A DNA stretch of 39,567 bases, taken from Blastocatellia bacterium. Lineage in GTDB: Bacteria; Acidobacteriota; Blastocatellia; HR10; J050. Position 1 is the first letter of the stretch; each line of letters begins with the position of its first letter. The position numbers and the translations under genes are program-made. Positions 1-10,057 of the stretch are shown here, one piece after another. The notes under the pieces were generated by a model. That model saw nothing but the letters and a program-made list of their open reading frames with translations, did no database searches and had not been told where the DNA came from. The DNA lies in contig JANWZE010000148.1 of NCBI GenBank assembly GCA_025054955.1, positions 1-39,567 of the forward strand. The letters are read 5' to 3'.

Positions 1-25
1 GGGAGCCGTCTTCAGCCGAAGTTGT

Positions 26-1060
26 TCAGACCGTCTGCGTCACTTTTCGTAGCGAACGGGGCTGGTCTGGCGACAATCCTTTCGCTTGGGCCAGCAACGC
101 AGCAAACATCTGGCCGGGGATGATGTAAGGAATCGGCGAGAGCAAATCGTCAATGCGATCAGGCATGTTGACGCTACGGCTGGCGCGACGCTGAATCCGC
201 GCTTCACTGGAGATGACGACGGTCTCCGCTCCGAGTTGGCGAAGTCGCTCATGGATTTTCATCATATCGTGAAACACACGGCCTGGCGGCGCAAACAGGA
301 AGACGGGAAAATTTTTCTCGACCACAGCAATCGGTCCGTGCTGAAAATCGGCGCTCGAAAAGCGTTCCGCCACAACGTAACACGCCTCCATTAACTTGAG
401 CGACAATTCAAAAGCGTTGGCGTAGTTCAACCCGCGCCCAATCACGATACAATGTTCCATGAAGCGGTAGCGTTCGACCATAGCAGCCACCGACGATTTC
501 AATTCGAGCGCATGAGCGGCATACTCCGGCAGCCGTTCGATTGGCTTCAGAGCGGCACTGCCACTGAGCGCCGCAGCTAGCAGGTAGAAGATCATCAACT
601 GACCAGTATAGGTTTTTGTTGCGGCCACGCTTCGCTCTTTGCCGGCGCGGATCAGAAAGATGTCATCAACCAGTTGAGCCATTGTTGATTTGGCTTCATT
701 GGTGATCCCAATTGTGAGCGCCCCGGCGCGACGACAGCTTTCCAGCACCAGGTTAATGTCCTGCCCTTCACCTGACTGAGAGACGCCAATGACCAATGCA
801 TCACTCAATCGCAGCTTGGCTTTGTACAACGTGTGAACGGAAGGCGCCGCGAGCGAAACCGGTATGCCAGTTGTAATTTCCAGCAAATATCGTCCGAATA
901 ATGCTGCATTGTCAGATGTGCCGCGAGCCACCAGCAGAATCAATGGAATATTGCGAGACCGCAGATGGGCAGCGAACCGGCGCGCATGGTCGCGCTCAGC
1001 ACGTAGCGTCCGCTCCAGCGCTGCCGGCTGTTGTTCAATTTCTTGCATCATGATAGTCAT
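26..1060 (-). CDS. GlmS-like tandem SIS-domain sugar-phosphate isomerase/deaminase
   Basis: A 344-residue protein made of two SIS (sugar isomerase) domains. The first carries VARGTSDNAA near residue 43 and GVSQSGEGQD near residue 90, the phosphosugar-binding Ser/Thr loops. The second carries IGRGLNYANAFELSLKLMEA and then FSSADFQHGP, which matches the isomerase half of glucosamine-6-phosphate synthase. The glutaminase half with its N-terminal Cys is absent, so this is not a complete GlmS. GlmS-like deaminases (NagB-II type) and AgaS/FrlB-type enzymes have this size and layout, and the exact substrate cannot be read from sequence. I start at the ATG ending at 1060; a GTG nine codons upstream is possible. 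It lies 145 bases downstream of the transaldolase on the same strand, probably as a sugar-phosphate unit. Confidence 0.85.
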   Translation of the reverse strand: MTIMMQEIEQQPAALERTLRAERDHARRFAAHLRSRNIPLILLVARGTSDNAALFGRYLLEITTGIPVSLAAPSVHTLYKAKLRLSDALVIGVSQSGEGQDINLVLESCRRAGALTIGITNEAKSTMAQLVDDIFLIRAGKERSVAATKTYTGQLMIFYLLAAALSGSAALKPIERLPEYAAHALELKSSVAAMVERYRFMEHCIVIGRGLNYANAFELSLKLMEACYVVAERFSSADFQHGPIAVVEKNFPVFLFAPPGRVFHDMMKIHERLRQLGAETVVISSEARIQRRASRSVNMPDRIDDLLSPIPYIIPGQMFAALLAQAKGLSPDQPRSLRKVTQTV

Positions 1061-1205
1061 AGCGTCAAGTATCAAAACCCAAGACACGAATCACGGATCA
1101 CCGTTGCGCAGAGCAATGGCAGGCTGAGACAAACGTTCAATGACCGCTGACATCGGGTCAAGCGCGCGTGAGTATATGAACAGTTTGAGGTCTGTGCTCG
1201 TGAGT

Positions 1206-1853
1206 TTATTTGAATACGTTGTTCCAATCTTTGAGAAACTGCGCCAAACCAATGTCAGTGAGCGGATGTTTGACAAGCTGTTGCAACGTCTTGAACGGCA
1301 TCGTGGCGATGTGCGCTCCGATGAGCGCTCCTTCAACGACATGCAAGGGGTGACGCACGCTGGCAACAAGAATCTCCGTAGCAAACTGGTAGTGGTCAAA
1401 AATCTGCTTGATCTGCCGAATCAGCTCCATGCCGGATTGGCCGACATCATCCAGTCGCCCGACAAATGGACTGACCACTGTGGCCCCGGCCTTGGCAGCC
1501 AAGATTGCTTGCGTGGCGTTGAAAATCAGCGTCGTGTTGATGCGAACGCCCTCAGCCGACAATACTCGAATCGCTTTCAGGCCTTCGATAGTACAAGGAA
1601 TTTTGACCATCACATTCGGATGGATGCGGGCAAGCTCCCGACCTTCACGCATCATGCCCTCGGCGTCGGTGGCCACGACTTCCGCGCTGACCGGCCCGTT
1701 GACCAACGTGCAGATCGTATGGATGTGCTGTTTGAAGTCAACCGGACCTTCACGTGCCATCAGCGTTGGATTGGTGGTAATGCCGTCAATCGCACCCCAT
1801 GAGACGGCTTCGCGGATTTCGTTCAAATTGGCTGTGTCTAAGAAAAACTTCAT
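1206..1853 (-). CDS. Small transaldolase / fructose-6-phosphate aldolase-like (TalC/FSA family)
   Basis: A 215-residue single-barrel class I aldolase. It opens with [15 protein letters not shown] and has GITTNPTL near residue 24; the Schiff-base lysine is K84 in NVMVKIPCT. The length and motifs are those of the small transaldolase (TalC/MipB, FSA) family. Members either move dihydroxyacetone between sugar phosphates (pentose phosphate pathway) or cleave fructose 6-phosphate, and sequence alone does not separate the two. The start is the ATG ending at 1853, preceded by a GGGAGAG ribosome-binding site; the longer in-frame extension would run into the promoter. A sigma-70-type promoter lies just upstream (1893-1921). 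The gene precedes the SIS protein and may share its transcript. Confidence 0.9.
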   Translation of the reverse strand: MKFFLDTANLNEIREAVSWGAIDGITTNPTLMAREGPVDFKQHIHTICTLVNGPVSAEVVATDAEGMMREGRELARIHPNVMVKIPCTIEGLKAIRVLSAEGVRINTTLIFNATQAILAAKAGATVVSPFVGRLDDVGQSGMELIRQIKQIFDHYQFATEILVASVRHPLHVVEGALIGAHIATMPFKTLQQLVKHPLTDIGLAQFLKDWNNVFK

Positions 1854-1892
1854 AAGCGACTCTCCCTGATTCGTGCTGCTGGAGTAGGCCCA

Positions 1893-1921
1893 ATGATACC
1901 GAGCCAACCGGCTTCGGTCAA
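1893..1921 (-). promoter_or_regulatory. Putative sigma-70 promoter of the transaldolase gene
   Basis: Read on the minus strand: -35 TTGACC (1916-1921), a 17-base spacer, and -10 TATCAT (1893-1898). The expected start of transcription is near 1886, about 33 bases before the ATG, which leaves room for the visible ribosome-binding site. Found by eye. Confidence 0.5.
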
Positions 1922-2171
1922 ATCGGATGAGACGTCGCCCACTGAAAAAGCGTAACCGATACAGCGTGAAACGATGAAATAGCGAGAGCCTCCCGTTGAA
2001 AGGAGCCTGGGCTGGTGGAGGCTGGAGCGGCTAAGCGGCCTCGGAACGGCTCCTGGAGCAGTTCACAACGCAGGATGGGCAATTTCACACCTGCCCAAGG
2101 TGGCACTTGTCTGATTTCTGTCGGCTGCCGCTTGAGGCGCCGTCGCCTCTTGCCGAGGCGAGAACAAGCAA

Positions 2172-2200
2172 CTGACAAAGCACGGATGATTTGCTACAAT
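2172..2200 (+). promoter_or_regulatory. Putative sigma-70 promoter of the NtrY-like kinase
   Basis: -35 CTGACA (2172-2177), a 17-base spacer, and -10 TACAAT (2195-2200), each five of six to consensus. The -10 overlaps the first possible ATG (2199), and transcription should begin near 2207. That argues that the ATG at 2217 is the real start, with a leader of about 10 bases. Confidence 0.5.
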
Positions 2201-2216
2201 GCCGCTATCGCTGATT

Positions 2217-4472
2217 ATGGCGCAGACGAAACCGAGACAGTTGCCAGCGTGGGTCGTGGCGTTTGCCGTCGCTGCGCTGACGATCATCACGTTCAGTCTC
2301 CTTCTGATTTTAGGCACGGTGAAAATCGCGCCGCTACGCCCCGATCAGCCGGATGATCCGTTTTTGCTTTACGTGCTGACGGCATTTAATTTCGTCGCGT
2401 TTACCGTCTTCCTGTTCATTTGGGCCCGTTTGTTAATCAGGCTGCGGCAGGAGCGTCGAGCGCAGCAACTTGGCTCACGGCTCAAAACTAAGTTGGTTTG
2501 GTATTTCATCGTGGTGGTTATTTTGCCGTTGGTTCTGTTGGGTGTGTTCTCCTACGGCGTGATCAATGTGACAATTGAAAAGTGGTTTGGCGAGCCGTAT
2601 CAAAACGTGTTGCGCGAGGCGCTATCGTTATCTGAGGAACAGATGGCCGACGAAGTTCACGATGTGCATCAGATGCTACAATGGCTCCAGGCCTCGGTTG
2701 ATAAAGCTGCTGACGCAACTGCTGTGAAGGCTATCATTGAGCCGGCCTTGAGTTCCGACCAGGCTAACGATTTTTTGCTGATCCAGGTCGTGGATAGTGA
2801 GGGACGGCTGATCCTCTCACAGGCCAAGCCCGGCGTTGAGATTCCGTCAGCAGCTCGCATGGCGCTAAGCAAAATCCTACAGCAGCGCCGGCCTGAGCAA
2901 GATGTCATCGAACCTGTATGGCTCGGCGATGGACAAAGCCCGCTGCTCGTCGCCGTGATGCCCGTTGGCCGGCACGGCTACACGATGGCTGCATTGTACC
3001 AACCAAGACCAGCCCTTGCTGAAAAAGTGGCGAATATCCGACGGGAACACGATCGCTATCAAAGCCTCTATCGTCGGCAAGGACAAATCCGTCGCTCGAC
3101 CTTTCAGGTGTTAGGCTTGGTGACCTTCCTTTTATTGTTCGTTGCGACCTGGACAGCGATTCATCTGGCTAAAGGCATCACCATACCGATTGAGGCGCTG
3201 GCCGACGCGACCCGCCGCGTCGCCATGGGAGACTTGACCCAGACAGTCAATGTGCCCGCGCAAGACGAGCTGGCCATGCTGGTCCAATCGTTCAATCAGA
3301 TGACGGCTCAACTCAATGAGAATCGCGTGATGCTCGAAGCCTCTGCTGCCCAACTGCGCCAAACCAATCTGACGCTGGATGAGCGACGACGCTATATCGA
3401 AACGGTGCTAGAAAGCTTGTCAACCGGCATCATCTCATTTGACTCAGCCGAGCGCATCACCACGCTCAATCACGCAGCCCGCCGCATTCTTCACCTGAAC
3501 GAATCGCCGGCGACAGCCACAGCGCTGATGCAGGCCATTCAACCGGCCGTTTCTGAAGAGAGCATTCACCAATTACGACGAATGATCCAAAAGGCCGGAC
3601 GGACGGGCTTCGCGACGGTTGACGTGCAAATGCATCACGGGGCCGGGGTCTCGCATTTGATTGTCAGTGCGTCAGCGTTGCGCGACGAGCAATCCCACCT
3701 GCAAGGCATGGTGGTCATGCTGGAAGACATCACCGAGCTGGTTCGCGCGCAACGTCAAGCTGTCTGGAGTGAAGTGGCGCGGCGCATGGCTCATGAGATT
3801 AAAAACCCACTGACGCCGATTCAGCTCTCGGCGCAGCGTATCCTCAAACATCTGGATCGCGCCGATGCGCTCCAAGAGGCGCCCGATCAACAGATGATCC
3901 GCGAATGCATGGCGACGATCATCGGTGAAGTGCATACGCTGCAGCGAATGGTCAACGAATTTACGCGGTTTGCTCGACTGCCGCCGGCCGTTCTCGAAGA
4001 GAACTCATTGAATCAGGTCGTGGCGTCTACTCTCAAACTCTATGAGGACCGGCTCAACGGCATCGTCATCGAATCGGTGTTGGATGAGCGGCTGCCGGTG
4101 GTCCGGTTCGACGCCGAACAAATCAAACGCGCGTTGGTCAACCTCATTGACAACGCCTTGGAAGCAGTCCATCAAGTCGCTGGCGAACAGCGCATCTCTG
4201 TTCACACGCGGTATTGTCCTGAACAGGAACTGGCGCAAATCATCGTTAGTGATACAGGCATCGGCATTGATCCCAAAGATTATGCCAAGTTGTTTACGCC
4301 ATATTTCTCCAAGCGGCCGCATGGAACAGGCTTGGGCTTATCTATTGTCAACCGCATCATCGCCGAACATCATGGCCGCGTCCGCGTTCAACCGAATCAG
4401 CCGCGCGGCGTCCAATTTATCATCGAGTTGCCAACGTCTCAGCATAAGGAAACCGAAGCGCATGCAGGTTAA
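2217..4472 (+). CDS. NtrY-like membrane sensor histidine kinase
   Basis: A 751-residue kinase. N-terminal membrane segments lie near residues 12-34, 50-75 and 92-115, followed by an extracytoplasmic sensor region and another membrane segment near 297-318. Then come a HAMP domain (about 318-370), a PAS domain (about 390-500) and the kinase core. The phosphoacceptor is H526 in MAHEIKNPLTP. The ATPase has N646 in the N box, DTGIGI (679-684) and GTGLGLS (703-709). This order is that of NtrY, partner of NtrX in nitrogen or redox control. The NtrX-like regulator follows after 83 bases. I prefer ATG 2217 over 2199 because a strong promoter -10 overlaps 2199. The signal sensed is unknown. Confidence 0.9.
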   Translation: MAQTKPRQLPAWVVAFAVAALTIITFSLLLILGTVKIAPLRPDQPDDPFLLYVLTAFNFVAFTVFLFIWARLLIRLRQERRAQQLGSRLKTKLVWYFIVVVILPLVLLGVFSYGVINVTIEKWFGEPYQNVLREALSLSEEQMADEVHDVHQMLQWLQASVDKAADATAVKAIIEPALSSDQANDFLLIQVVDSEGRLILSQAKPGVEIPSAARMALSKILQQRRPEQDVIEPVWLGDGQSPLLVAVMPVGRHGYTMAALYQPRPALAEKVANIRREHDRYQSLYRRQGQIRRSTFQVLGLVTFLLLFVATWTAIHLAKGITIPIEALADATRRVAMGDLTQTVNVPAQDELAMLVQSFNQMTAQLNENRVMLEASAAQLRQTNLTLDERRRYIETVLESLSTGIISFDSAERITTLNHAARRILHLNESPATATALMQAIQPAVSEESIHQLRRMIQKAGRTGFATVDVQMHHGAGVSHLIVSASALRDEQSHLQGMVVMLEDITELVRAQRQAVWSEVARRMAHEIKNPLTPIQLSAQRILKHLDRADALQEAPDQQMIRECMATIIGEVHTLQRMVNEFTRFARLPPAVLEENSLNQVVASTLKLYEDRLNGIVIESVLDERLPVVRFDAEQIKRALVNLIDNALEAVHQVAGEQRISVHTRYCPEQELAQIIVSDTGIGIDPKDYAKLFTPYFSKRPHGTGLGLSIVNRIIAEHHGRVRVQPNQPRGVQFIIELPTSQHKETEAHAG

Positions 4473-4555
4473 CCCAGGGCGGCGACACTCACGGCCAGGA
4501 TCAACAAACTATCGCTCACTCGCTTCTGAGGCGGCGCAACCCGAGCATACCGACT

Positions 4556-5929
<1,374 letters not shown>

Positions 5930-6803
5930 AGTATTGATCAAGCCAGCCTGAGGCATGGGACAAAAGATTTCAAAAGACTGTTGACTCATTTTGAAGTTGA
6001 TCAATGGGTCGAGCCAGCTTGTCGTATTGGATGGCCAATCACCGAACGTACACGCGCGACGCCTCTTGAAAAAGCGCGTTGTAGCTTGTGGCCTTGAAAC
6101 ACGCGATCTCAAACCGTGTCGGGTGACGCCCGTCAGATGAGCAATCGCCCCTACGCAGCAGCAGGCCATGAAGAATGAAACACGTTCGTTTGCATGCCAC
6201 GGAAATGGTTATTTTCACAGGAATCGCTCCGCTGAAGAATGTGGCACAGGCGTTCCCGCGTGTGCCCCATTTTCATCGTTCGTGGCGTGCGCGGAGCATA
6301 AGGGGGATTCCTCAGAAAACGTCCGAGGTCAGGAACAGAGGAGGTCCAAGCTCCGCGTGCGCCGGAGGCGCAAGCAGCAGGCAGCCAAACGTGCAACGTC
6401 TGGAACAGCCGATCAAACAATCGTGGAGCGTTGGAGACGCGCCGAGATGTGCGCGTTTGTGATCAGTGATTGAACACCATGAACGAGTCGGTGAGGGGAC
6501 GGGTGGCGCCTCTCCAAGGCGCCCTGCGAATTGGGGGATGATGTCCCACCCAGACATTTCACGTCTGGCTACCCGTTGGTGCGCGGCTGCCACCCTCGAA
6601 GCACGAAATTCACTCACCATAACGTGACTAAATGCCGAGTGAAGGTCGTACATTCCCGCTCAGTCAGTTCGGCCTCCTCCATGCTTTTTGGTTCCATCAA
6701 CGTGGGCCTTTTTCCTTGCATTTGGTATGAGTCTGACGGGCGCGCTTGCTGCACGGAGCGCAGGGTTGACTCCGTTGGTGAAAGTTAGTATTTTGTTTTC
6801 GCT
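5930..6803. other. Gene-poor intergenic region of about 870 bases
   Basis: No open reading frame here looks like a real gene: the candidates on both strands are short, low in complexity and lack ribosome-binding sites. A perfect hairpin, GGCGCCT (6505-6511) with AGGCGCC (6517-6523), has no T-run and is not a convincing terminator. Sequence near 6265-6285 resembles a stretch near 30590 (the phrase TTCGTGGCGTGC occurs in both), which hints at decayed dispersed repeats. The last 40 bases hold the promoter of the small HTH gene. Confidence 0.5.
6766..6794 (+). promoter_or_regulatory. Putative sigma-70 promoter of the small HTH gene
   Basis: -35 TTGACT (6766-6771), a 17-base spacer, and -10 TATTTT (6789-6794). 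Transcription would begin near 6801, and the ATG is at 6804 with no ribosome-binding site, so the mRNA would be leaderless or nearly so. Confidence 0.45.
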
Positions 6804-7094
6804 ATGAAAAAAACAAAATCCTATGTTAAAAGCGGTCAGTCATCAGCCAAGAGCTCCTCTGGGCGGCCGGCGCGCGCGCCCTGGAGCGAGTCTGAGATCA
6901 ATCAACTTCGCAAGCTCTATCCGACGTCATCCAATCAGGATATCGCGCGCAAGCTTGGCCGTAGCCTCAGCAGTGTGATCTCGCAAGCCTTCAAGATGGG
7001 ACTCAAGAAAGACCCGCAACGACTCGTGGCGATGGGAAAGGAAAACATCGCGCATCGTTGGGGACCCAAAAGCAAGGCGAAACGCAAGAAATAA
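6804..7094 (+). CDS. Small basic protein with SANT/Myb-like helix-turn-helix
   Basis: A 96-residue, strongly basic protein. After a Lys/Ser-rich tail (1-25) comes a three-helix segment (about 28-72). It starts with the tryptophan of PWSESEINQLRKLYP and continues through NQDIARKLGRSLSSVISQA, typical of SANT/Myb-like or resolvase-type DNA-binding domains. The C-terminus is again Lys/Arg-rich. It is probably a small DNA-binding protein or nucleoid-type regulator; its targets are unknown. It stands alone, with a promoter whose expected transcript starts about three bases before the ATG. Composition and length argue for a real gene, but I cannot name a family with certainty. Confidence 0.7.
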   Translation: MKKTKSYVKSGQSSAKSSSGRPARAPWSESEINQLRKLYPTSSNQDIARKLGRSLSSVISQAFKMGLKKDPQRLVAMGKENIAHRWGPKSKAKRKK

Positions 7095-7220
7095 TCGAGA
7101 GGCCAAGACTACTGTCAGCGAAGCATGCCCAATCACTCGATGATTCGCTTCTGATCACCTCTGGCATTCATCCAATCCTCATGAATTCATCGGCCACCCA
7201 TCTTCGCGCAGGCCTTCTTC

Positions 7221-9023
7221 TCAGCGGTGGATTTTCACCTCCGTCCAATAGCGATCATACAGCAGCATCGTTTCTCCCACATCGGCCAGATATTCGCAAT
7301 TCTTCAACGCTTCAGCAGGAGGAAACAGTGCCGGGTTGTTGCGTAGCTCGGCACGCACCATCGGTAACGCCGCGCGATTAGGAATGGGGTAGACGATGAA
7401 GTTCATATTCTCGGCGGCGACCGCCGGTTCCATCAGATAGTTGATGAACTCATGAGCTAGGTCAGGGCGCTGAGCGACGCGGGGAATACAGAGATTGTCA
7501 ATAGCGATGGTGCATCCTTCACGCGGAATGACGAACGCGATAGCCGGATGCTCCAGCATAATCTTGGCGATCTGTCCGCTATACCCGTGCGAGAGCCAGG
7601 CATCGCCGCTGAGCAACACTTGATCGAATGCGGCGCTATCATAAGCGCGCACCAATGGCTTTTGCTCAACCAATCGGTCGCGCGCCTGACGTAGTTCGTT
7701 CGCATTGGTGCTGTTCAGTGAATAGCCAGACAGCTTCAGAGCGACGGCAAAGGCTTCACGTACATCATCAAGCATCACGATGCGGTCGCGATAGGCCGGA
7801 TTCCACAACGCACTCCAACTGTCAATTGGCTCGGTGACTTTATCTTTCCGGTAGCCGATGCCGGCGGTGGTCCACGCATACGGCAATGAATAACGGTTTT
7901 GTGGATCAAATGGACGATTCAGCATCGCTGGGTCTAGATGCACGCGATTAAGCAAAGAGGCATGGTCCAGTGGCAGTAAAAGATTTTGCTTAATCAGAAT
8001 CCTCACCATGTAATCGCTGGGGACGATGATGTCGTAACGAGCTACGCCGGCCTGCAATTTGGCCAGCATGGCCTCGTTGGAGTCATACGTCTCCATATTG
8101 ACCTTGACGCGATAGCGTTGCTCGAAATTGCGGACGACGCTGGGCGCAATATAGTTCGACCAGATCAACAGGTTCAATTCGGCCTGAGTCACCGTCGGGT
8201 TGCTTCCACCGGCCGCAAACGCGCCAATCCCGATGAGCACCGTCGCCACCAGCGTCCCATTGACTTTCGTGAAGCGGCCGGCGCGTAGTTGGAATGAGAC
8301 GGCGGCCAACACCACCGTCGTCAATAACAAGATGGTCGAGATGGCATTGATTTCCGGCGTAATGCCGGTCTTGATCATCGAGTAGACCTGCAACGGCAGC
8401 GTCGCGGCGCCGGCGCCCGCGACAAACGACGTGATCACGTAGTCATCAAGCGAAATCGTAAACACAAGCAGCGCGGCAGCCGCAATGGCCGGCGCCAGCA
8501 GTGGAAGCGTGACGCGAACGAATGCTTGTACTTCGTTTGCTCCGAGGTCCATGGCAGCCTCTGCCAAGCGCGGAGGCAGCATCGTCAGGCGCGCTCGCAC
8601 GACAAAGAACACATAGGACACGCTGAATGCGACATGGGCGATGACCACTGTCCATAACCCCAATCGAAATCCGATCAGCCCGAAGAACGCAACCATGGCA
8701 AAGCCCACGACGATCTCCGGCACAATGATAGGCAGGTAAAACATGGCCTCATACGCCCGGCGCAACCGCAGCCGCCGACGATAAAAGGCCAGCGCAGCCG
8801 CGGTCCCCACGAGCGTTGCCAGCACGGCAGTAAGCACGGCCACAAGCAGGCTTAGACGCAGCGATTGGATGATTGTTTGATTGTTCAAGGCAGCGGTATA
8901 CCAATCCCAGGTGAAGCCGCGCCAGACAGCGCCAATGCGCCCGCGATTGAATGAAAACACTACCAGCACAGCGATTGGCGCATACAGAATCAGATAGACG
9001 ATAATGAGCCAGAGTCTGGTCAT
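7221..9023 (-). CDS. PotC-PotD fusion: polyamine-type ABC permease fused to its substrate-binding protein
   Basis: A 600-residue fusion. Residues 1-260 are a PotC-type permease with six membrane helices and the ATPase-contact EAA loop (EAAMDLGANEVQAF, near 157-170). An extra hydrophobic helix follows (about 264-285). Residues 290-600 are a PotD-type periplasmic binding protein, starting LNLLIWSNYIAPSVV and containing DIIVPSDYMV. Since a PotC domain ends in the cytoplasm, the seventh helix would carry the binding protein to the outside and tether it to the channel. The start overlaps the potB stop by four bases (ATGA), so translation is coupled. Substrate is inferred as spermidine/putrescine from family; other amines or amino-acid derivatives are possible. 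Confidence 0.9.
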   Translation of the reverse strand: MTRLWLIIVYLILYAPIAVLVVFSFNRGRIGAVWRGFTWDWYTAALNNQTIIQSLRLSLLVAVLTAVLATLVGTAAALAFYRRRLRLRRAYEAMFYLPIIVPEIVVGFAMVAFFGLIGFRLGLWTVVIAHVAFSVSYVFFVVRARLTMLPPRLAEAAMDLGANEVQAFVRVTLPLLAPAIAAAALLVFTISLDDYVITSFVAGAGAATLPLQVYSMIKTGITPEINAISTILLLTTVVLAAVSFQLRAGRFTKVNGTLVATVLIGIGAFAAGGSNPTVTQAELNLLIWSNYIAPSVVRNFEQRYRVKVNMETYDSNEAMLAKLQAGVARYDIIVPSDYMVRILIKQNLLLPLDHASLLNRVHLDPAMLNRPFDPQNRYSLPYAWTTAGIGYRKDKVTEPIDSWSALWNPAYRDRIVMLDDVREAFAVALKLSGYSLNSTNANELRQARDRLVEQKPLVRAYDSAAFDQVLLSGDAWLSHGYSGQIAKIMLEHPAIAFVIPREGCTIAIDNLCIPRVAQRPDLAHEFINYLMEPAVAAENMNFIVYPIPNRAALPMVRAELRNNPALFPPAEALKNCEYLADVGETMLLYDRYWTEVKIHR

Positions 9024-9886
9024 TGCGCTGACTCCTTGCTGCGCGGGCCAGACCTGAACGCTACGATCAGCAAGACGAGAATGACAATCGTCAATAACAC
9101 AGACAACGCTGACCCCAGCGGCTGGTTGCGCTGCACAAACTGATTTTGAATCACATTGCCGACCATCGCCGACTTGGCGCCGCCGAGTAAATCAGGCGTG
9201 ATGAACGCACCGAGCGATGGAATAAAGACGAGAACGATAGCCGTGATGATACCGACCTTGGTCAACGGCACGACGACACGAAAAAATGCGCTCCACCGAT
9301 TGGCTCCCAGGTCCATCGCGGCTTCAACTAATCTGATGTCCAGCCGCTCCAGAGAGACATACAACGGCAGAATCATGAACGGGATTTCACCGTACACCTG
9401 GCCGACGAGCACGGCGAAATCAGAATAGAGCAACCACGTCAGCGGCCGATCAATCAGATTGGCTTGCATGAGCAGCGAGTTGATGAACCCTTCCGCTCGT
9501 AGCAGAAACACCCAGGCGTACGTCCGCAACAAGAATCCTGTCCAAAACGGCACGACGCACAACAATAGCAGCAGATTCTTCCACTTCTTACTCGACTGCA
9601 CGGCGATGTAGTAGGCCACCGGGTAACAGATGACCAGACATATCAGCGTCGTGGCCGTCGCAATGATCAGCGAACGCCAGTAGATACTGAAGTAGAGTGG
9701 ATCGAGTAACTGGATATAGTTGCCCACATGGAAATTCCACTGCACGCCGCCATAAAAGCTGCGCTGGGCAAAGCTATAGAGGAGGATGATACCTAGTGGC
9801 GCAAGGAAGAACAGGCCCAACCAACCGACGGCTGGACCAAGCAACAGAACTGTAGACCACACTCGCTTGGTGCGGCTCGTAGGCAA
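9020..9886 (-). CDS. potB: PotB-type ABC transporter permease
   Basis: A 288-residue inner-membrane permease with about six hydrophobic helices and the ATPase-contact loop EAAMDLGANRWSAFFRVV near 188-205. It forms the channel with the PotC half of the next gene, with which it overlaps by four bases. The listed start is a TTG; a GGAGG lies only three bases before it, closer than normal, so the start is uncertain by a few codons (a GTG eight codons in is the alternative). A 171-base gap separates it from potA upstream, with nothing gene-like in it. Polyamine specificity is inferred from family and gene order. Confidence 0.88.
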   Translation of the reverse strand: MPTSRTKRVWSTVLLLGPAVGWLGLFFLAPLGIILLYSFAQRSFYGGVQWNFHVGNYIQLLDPLYFSIYWRSLIIATATTLICLVICYPVAYYIAVQSSKKWKNLLLLLCVVPFWTGFLLRTYAWVFLLRAEGFINSLLMQANLIDRPLTWLLYSDFAVLVGQVYGEIPFMILPLYVSLERLDIRLVEAAMDLGANRWSAFFRVVVPLTKVGIITAIVLVFIPSLGAFITPDLLGGAKSAMVGNVIQNQFVQRNQPLGSALSVLLTIVILVLLIVAFRSGPRSKESAQ

Positions 9887-10057
9887 TCACCTCCCCTTCG
9901 CCACGCGGCCCTCAAGCCACGAAGACGCCAAGATCGCCATGCAAAAACCAATTGTTCTGCGAGCCGGTGCCACGGGCGTGCGCTTCATGTTCACGACGGC
10001 TACTTCGCACTTGATACATCGGAGTGCCCTTGCGGCGAGCAACGGGATGATCGGCGA

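Larger units (their letters stand above)
1854..2216. other. Divergent intergenic region, no gene seen
   Basis: These 363 bases separate the divergent transaldolase and NtrY-like genes and contain a promoter for each. A run GAGGCG (2134-2139), CGCCTC (2144-2149), GAGGCG (2155-2160) lets the middle segment pair with either neighbour. It lies just upstream of the kinase promoter and could be an operator or a chance palindrome. No convincing open reading frame was seen. Confidence 0.5.

Noticed and set aside
26-1087. Full glucosamine-6-phosphate synthase (GlmS)
   Set aside because: The glutaminase domain and its N-terminal Cys are missing; only the two SIS domains are present.
2199-2216. ATG at 2199 as start of the NtrY-like kinase
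   Set aside because: It overlaps the -10 of a well-spaced promoter and would lie before the expected transcription start.
6505-6523. GGCGCCT/AGGCGCC hairpin as terminator of the NtrX-like gene
   Set aside because: No T-run follows it and it lies almost 600 bases past the stop codon.
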